From Oopsacas minuta (taxonomy: Eukaryota > Porifera > Hexactinellida > Lyssacinosida > Leucopsacidae), in contig JAKMXF010000329.1 in assembly GCA_024704765.1 (NCBI GenBank), forward strand, positions 1 through 64,000: 64,000 nucleotides of DNA, read 5' to 3'. The position numbers and the translations under genes are program-made. The notes under the pieces were generated by a model that searched no databases, was not told where the DNA came from, and saw only the letters and a list, made by a program, of their open reading frames with translations. Below, in pieces: positions 59,470-64,000 of the stretch. Within the stretch, counting starts at the first letter, position 1; each line of letters opens with the position of its first letter.

Positions 59470-60729
59470 GATATTGAATATATATAATTTTAGTATTTTG
59501 AGGGTTTCAGTTCCCATTCATAGAATCACATGTGATCTGTATGCAGATCGAACTCCAGTCATTTTAACTTGCGTGTTAACATAAGAAATCTCATGGGAAG
59601 TGTATAAATGATTGTGTTCACTAATTGTACTATAATTCTGAATATTTTTGGATGAGTGTAGAATTGTTTTTACATAGCAATAGATACCTAATACAGTCCA
59701 CAACTATTAATTCGAACGAATTTTGTTCCCTTGTTACCAGAGAGATAATGTTACAGGTTATTCGAAGCAGGCTCCTAGGTCTCCTCTCAAAATTTGTTAA
59801 ACCTACATCAGTATCTTAGTGTTATGCATAGGGAAAGATCCTTAATTTGCACGTCCCAAATAGAATTTCACCCAAAATCACACACCTAGGGGAGCCCATG
59901 CAGTCCTAGATAATTCTTAGCTTGTTACCTAGCATGCATCTCATACCAAATCGGTACGATATTTCAAACTCACGCCTTCGTTAATTCGACAAAGTTGTTT
60001 TCCATTGAAAGGTATTATACACACTATAACTTTCATTTGATCATTCGAACTTCTGCAAATTGTGGCAATAAATTACTATTTATTTCTTTTGTGGTGACAC
60101 TGATGGTGTCGTTTATCTAGAGTTAATTTAATTCGCTAACTAATGCCTAGTGCATAAAGAATTTCTAACTTCCAAATTGGGAGGATTTGATTGTTTTTAC
60201 AATTATGATGGCATGGCATGATAATTCAACGAAGAGTTTGCATTTGGTCAAAGTTACAACTCAGGACATTTCATTTTGAAAGGTACCTGAAATTGAAATT
60301 TCATCTAACATAAGTTTTAGTTGAGGAGTTGTTGATAATGTGAATTTGCCATAATCCATAAACGTGACAATTAATTCATACAATCGTCATTCGTGTGAAT
60401 CTTCGTCCAAATTTGAACTTCCGAGCCATGCCAAAAATATCCTTGTATGTCTAAAATGGCCCCTAGGGGAATAAATTATTTATCACAAGTTAGCGCATCA
60501 GTGCACAATCTACACTGTTGAAACCCTTTCAATAGTTTATAGACTGAATATCCTCCGATAAAAGCTAACGACTGGAGTATCTGCTGAGTGTATTCAATTG
60601 ACAATACATCACCAATTCCATCAAGATATGGCTCAAGATCTATTTGGTCATCACTAGAAGTACTAAAGGGTGAAGTAAAAGATTTGACAAAAGTATGTAT
60701 AAATTGACAAGAGTCTTGTTGGTCAGAAA
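59470..60729. other. No gene seen downstream of fuzzy
   Basis: AT-rich, stop-rich. It presumably includes the fuzzy 3' UTR, though no clear AATAAA lies in the first 150 bp. I saw no transposon terminus for the adjoining P-like copy. Confidence 0.4.
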
Positions 60730-62960
60730 ATATTTTTTAGGATGTTCGAGAGCTTAAGACGACGCTCGGATTCAAGAATTTGAATGTAGGAAATATGATA
60801 ATTCGAACCAGGCATCATACAATAGAGTCCAAAATGATGTTCCAATGGGTTTGTTGGCAGAAATGCAAGACAAAACATAAGAAAATCCACAAGACTCAGT
60901 TAGATAGTTTGTTATCTGTTCTAAAGCAATACAAGCGTGTTTCAAACTAGTATACGTTTGCTTACTCAATTTACCCGATTTTCCAGGTAAGGAATGCCAG
61001 CATCCAGCCAATACACTATACGAGCTAAATATATGAAACGCTCATCGTGTAAGATCAAGGGTGTTGAGAGATTGTCATTTAAACGCATGTCTTTAGAAGG
61101 GTCTACTAACATTGAATATTTTCCACAAAGAAGGATCCTAACAAATGTAGAGGTAATATTACGATATTTTTCACAATGTTTTTCATTTTGAATCTCAAGA
61201 GCGGATAGTGTTAGATCATTAAAACCTTCAGAACCAATCTGACATTCTGTCTTTCTATACCAGAAGGAAAACAAGCCTTCACTGTTAACTGAGGAGCCAG
61301 TTTCGCTAAACTTCCTCTTTCAGAGTTGTATAGAATGTGGACATCTTGGAAAGATGTTGAATTGAGACAAAGGGGGTACTGGCATTTATCAATCTTAAAA
61401 TCTTCAAACTTAGGGAAATATATTATTTTATCAAATTCGTATACATTGCGTACACTTTTTAAATTATGAACAAAATCGAATGTGAGGAAGAGAAGTCTAG
61501 AAGGATCAAATGGGTGAGGCACCCTAGTTTCCAATTTGCCACTCAGAGAAAATAGCTTGAAAAGATTTACATTCAAAGGATAATTGTCAGTTGAAATTAC
61601 TTGTACACGTAAACCACAATTCTCAATATCAATGATCACTCTTTGATAATGGGAAATATCTTTTCAGCGGAAATAGAACCACATGATAATAAACGTGAAA
61701 TACAAGACCATTTCTTATGTAAGCAGATACGATTACCGCGAACACAGTTCTAGTTGGGTACTCTGGGTCTAAATTTGGCGCAAAGATTTTCCCTCCTTTA
61801 TAAGTAATATCAGATTTAACGTGTATTTCATCCATTTGAACTATAAGATTTCTCTCCAATGAACTGAAGAAAGAAGTAGCTTGGGTGAGATTGGTAGAGA
61901 AATCGTTTTTCAATGCCAAACGAAGAATACAATGTATTTGATGTCTGAACATGCGGTAGAGAAAGACAATCTAAACCCTGGAGATATACATAACATGCTG
62001 GAGAAATGAGATGAGTCTTAATTGACATGACTTGTGTAATTATATTGTACCTTCGCCTGTGTTTGGAATAAATATATTATCTACTTGACTGAAGATAAAT
62101 TGGAGCTTAGCTATAACTGAGGAAGAATAGTTTTCGCTATCCTCTATGCTAGCTAAATCATTAACCTTCTCTACGTGTTGTTTAGCACGAGGAATATGAA
62201 ATGAATGTGATTTAGTATGATGATCATCAGATACAGATTTTGAGGAAATTTGATGTAATAATGATTCAATTTGTCGAATATCATTAATCGAATTAAGAAA
62301 AGTAGGTATGCTTTGTCCATAGAACCAGGCTGATATAGATAAAAATGAATTTATTTCTAGATAAATCCACTGACATAGTTTTATCAACAAGACGAGGAAG
62401 AATAGACCTTGTACTAGAATTGTCAGTATGCCAACTAACCAATTATCTGGTAACACAATATAATACAACTCAGCTTTCAGATCCTGTAAATTTCCAATGA
62501 TGAATTTGTGTTTGGCCTCATTCTCATACCTTAGACTAAGCTGAATGTTTTGATTCAACATTTCTTTCTCTTTTGATTCATAAGACAAACGATTATGTGT
62601 GCTTGTCGATGTTGATAAATGATAAAAGGGACAACCAAGAAGTAAACTGGGAATTGCCCCTTCTTTCAGCTCAAGTTTATCGCAAGGTACACTAGTGAAA
62701 GTACCGTCACCATTGGGGACATCATGAAATGCTCAAAATCTTCTTCACGGAAATGCTTGATACATACATTAATAACCTTGAGACGATCAATATGTTCATG
62801 GTGAAGAGCGCGTATCGAGGCCTGTTTAAGTTCAGGTGGATTGTCTGGCATTGTGAATATATGCACTTTGTCATCTGGGCAATAATTACTTGTGCAACCC
62901 GGGGTAGAACTGGCACTGGGCATCAGAGATACAATACACAAGCAAATAGTGAGCAAAAGC
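60730..62960 (-). pseudogene. THAP-domain P-element-like transposase, copy 2
   Basis: From 62956: PGCTSNYCPDDKVHIFTMPD ... INVCIKHFREEDFE is a THAP zinc finger retaining the C-x2-H pair; the first Cys is not evident. LPDNW, then after a frame change DNSSTRSILP, AWFYGQSIPTFLNSINDIRQIE and KLQFIFSQVDNIFIP lead to the catalytic core. LIVQMDEIHVKSDITYKGG (first Asp, about 61840-61800) is followed by IDIENCGLRVQVISTDNYPL (second Asp, about 61590) and HPFDPSRLLFLTFDFVHNLK. Near the end are KLSKQTYTSLKHACIALEQI and FLPTNPLEHHFGLYCMMPG, then YIQILESERRLKLS and a stop near 60735. Several frameshifts make it inactive. The order is that of THAP9/P-element transposases. Terminal repeats like those of copy 1 were not found. 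Confidence 0.85.
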
Positions 62961-63074
62961 GTAAATGGATCATAAAATGACTATAGATATGTGATGTACT
63001 ATCATTACTAGTAACTAGAGTATGTCAGTGAAAAAATGTTTTATTTGCATATATAACTATTATGCTGAATTGAA

Positions 63075-64000
63075 AGTACAATTGCATTATCTTACACCCC
63101 CCCCAATTTATTAAACTCGTTGAGGGAAGCAGATTGAGCTAAAGAAATTAAAAATCGGTTCACAAACAAAAAAGGTTGGAAACTTTCTTGTTCAAAAGCC
63201 AAAGTCTATCGAGAAAATTGAAATAGCACTGCAGCCAAAATAACCACAAAATCTATATTGATACAACATAGGTATGTGCATACAAGCTAGATAGCATGTT
63301 TATCACTTTAATCTATTAGCTACGTATCAGATTGCAATTATTCCTAAAATTAGGGTTTCTAAAGAATAATACGTAACTATATTCTCAAATGTAGTTCGGA
63401 ATTATACAATTGGAATGCTAACATCTTATACAACAGGATATTGACTTCTAATCTCAGCAATTATGTTTGCGAAGGCATTATCTCCATTGTTTTTCCTCCA
63501 ACAAACCTCTGGTAAGGTGTGTATCCAATAGTTCAGGGTTTGTGGCCATTGACCGTTTCAAATTTTCTTGGTTCCACCACAGGTACTTTCGATGCTTTGT
63601 GTATGTGCACCAGTTACAGGCCAACAAAGTTTCTACTGTGGTTTACAGTAAGATGATGGAATGTTGCAGAAGGAATGCTATGACAAGATACCCACTCATC
63701 GGAATGTATTGTAGTACCTGGCAAAATGTACTTCTCGATGAGCGGAACTAGGGTTGCTGCTGAACGATCCTGTACAGGTATCATGAACACTTCTTTAATG
63801 TCTCTGTCGATCCCTCCGAACACCCATTGTCCAGATAACATTCGCACTCTTGAGTACTTACGATGTTCAAATTTGCACTCATCAATGTCTACAACATGAC
63901 CATGTCCGCCAATTGGCTGATTGACGAGATATATTTCAACAGATAGGTAACGGAGAAAGTTCTTCCATTCTGTGATCGTGTGCTCACCTCAACCCAAGTT
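63075..64000 (-). mobile_element. Merlin transposon, copy 2, runs off right edge
   Basis: agtacaattgcattatcttacacccc (63075 on) matches the terminus of Merlin copy 1 (ggtacaattgcagaatcttacacccc), and similarity continues through aactcgttgagrgaagc and gagctaaagaa to about 63290. The transposase lies inward on the minus strand. The other end is outside the window. Confidence 0.88.
63467..64000 (-). pseudogene. Merlin transposase, copy 2 (C-terminal two thirds)
   Basis: Reading from the window edge: NLG-stop-GEHTITEWKNFLR, with TGA at 63989-63991 where copy 1 has Ser. Then GHGHVVDIDECKFEHRKYS (first Asp), MLSGQWVFGGIDRDIKEVF, IPVQDRSAATLVPLIEKYIL and TTIHSDEWVSCHS follow, with the second catalytic Asp intact, unlike copy 1. 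After NHSRNFVGL the frame shifts to GAHTQSIESTCGG, with the catalytic Glu retained, and shifts again to VCWRKNNGDNAFANIIAEIR near 63467. The zinc-ribbon N-terminus is beyond the window. Two frameshifts and one stop make it inactive, but its DDE residues are complete. Confidence 0.88.

Noticed and set aside
62040-62588. Apparent membrane segment (LVGILTILVQGLFFLVLLIKL) in an open frame, suggesting a membrane or envelope-like protein
   Set aside because: The family-consistent reading of the same bases is another frame (DNSSTRSILP...), and the P-element motif FYGQSIPTFLNSI resumes after it; the hydrophobic run is a frameshift artefact.
1-64000. CRISPR arrays, bacterial operons, rRNA genes
   Set aside because: The repeats seen are eukaryotic satellites and transposon ends; no regularly spaced repeat-spacer pattern or rRNA sequence was found.

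Overview
The window is animal nuclear DNA. It is AT-rich and has short GT-AG introns (61-64 nt where they can be read), no operons, and almost every recognisable coding stretch belongs to a DNA transposon or a Penelope-type retroelement known from metazoans. The one convincing host gene is a homolog of fuzzy (FUZ), a planar cell polarity and ciliogenesis effector found in animals. I cannot name the species; an invertebrate with a repeat-rich genome fits best.

Layout. 1-1.9 kb: decayed TTF/ZMYM1-type hAT transposase running off the left edge. 2.5-5.1 kb: mariner split by a second Tc1/mariner element. 6.3-8.8 kb: relic with a retroviral-type integrase inside weak inverted repeats (Ginger-like). 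10.3-11.6 kb: another mariner. 15.1-18.3 kb: THAP/P-element-like transposon with ~120-bp inverted repeats. 20.0-21.4 kb: nest of three small inverted-repeat elements, then a tandem repeat. 25.9-29.0 kb: Mutator-like transposase with a C-terminal PHD-like finger, split by a mariner. 29.3-34.5 kb: Penelope-like element (reverse transcriptase plus GIY-YIG) broken by a fold-back element and a complete hAT. 34.5-36.4 kb: GTF2IRD2-like hAT gene split by a 564-bp MITE. 36.4-48.9 kb: a satellite array cut by a Tc1 deletion derivative and two copies of a 'CACTG' DNA transposon, the first of which holds a 3.6-kb Merlin element and two MITEs. 49.3-51.4 kb: RAG1-like transposase. 55.9-58.1 kb: third CACTG element, ending about 100 bp upstream of fuzzy (58.2-59.5 kb). 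60.7-63.0 kb: second THAP/P-like transposase. 63.1-64.0 kb: second Merlin, running off the right edge.

The most notable item is the RAG1-like pseudogene at 49.3-51.4 kb on the minus strand. It keeps all three catalytic acidic residues at RAG1-like spacing, the CxxC and HxxxxH zinc ligands, and a C-terminal zinc knuckle of the kind described in invertebrate RAG1L/ProtoRAG proteins. No RAG2-like partner is visible. Target-site duplications and reading-frame continuity across several insertions allow the order of insertion events to be worked out directly from the sequence.
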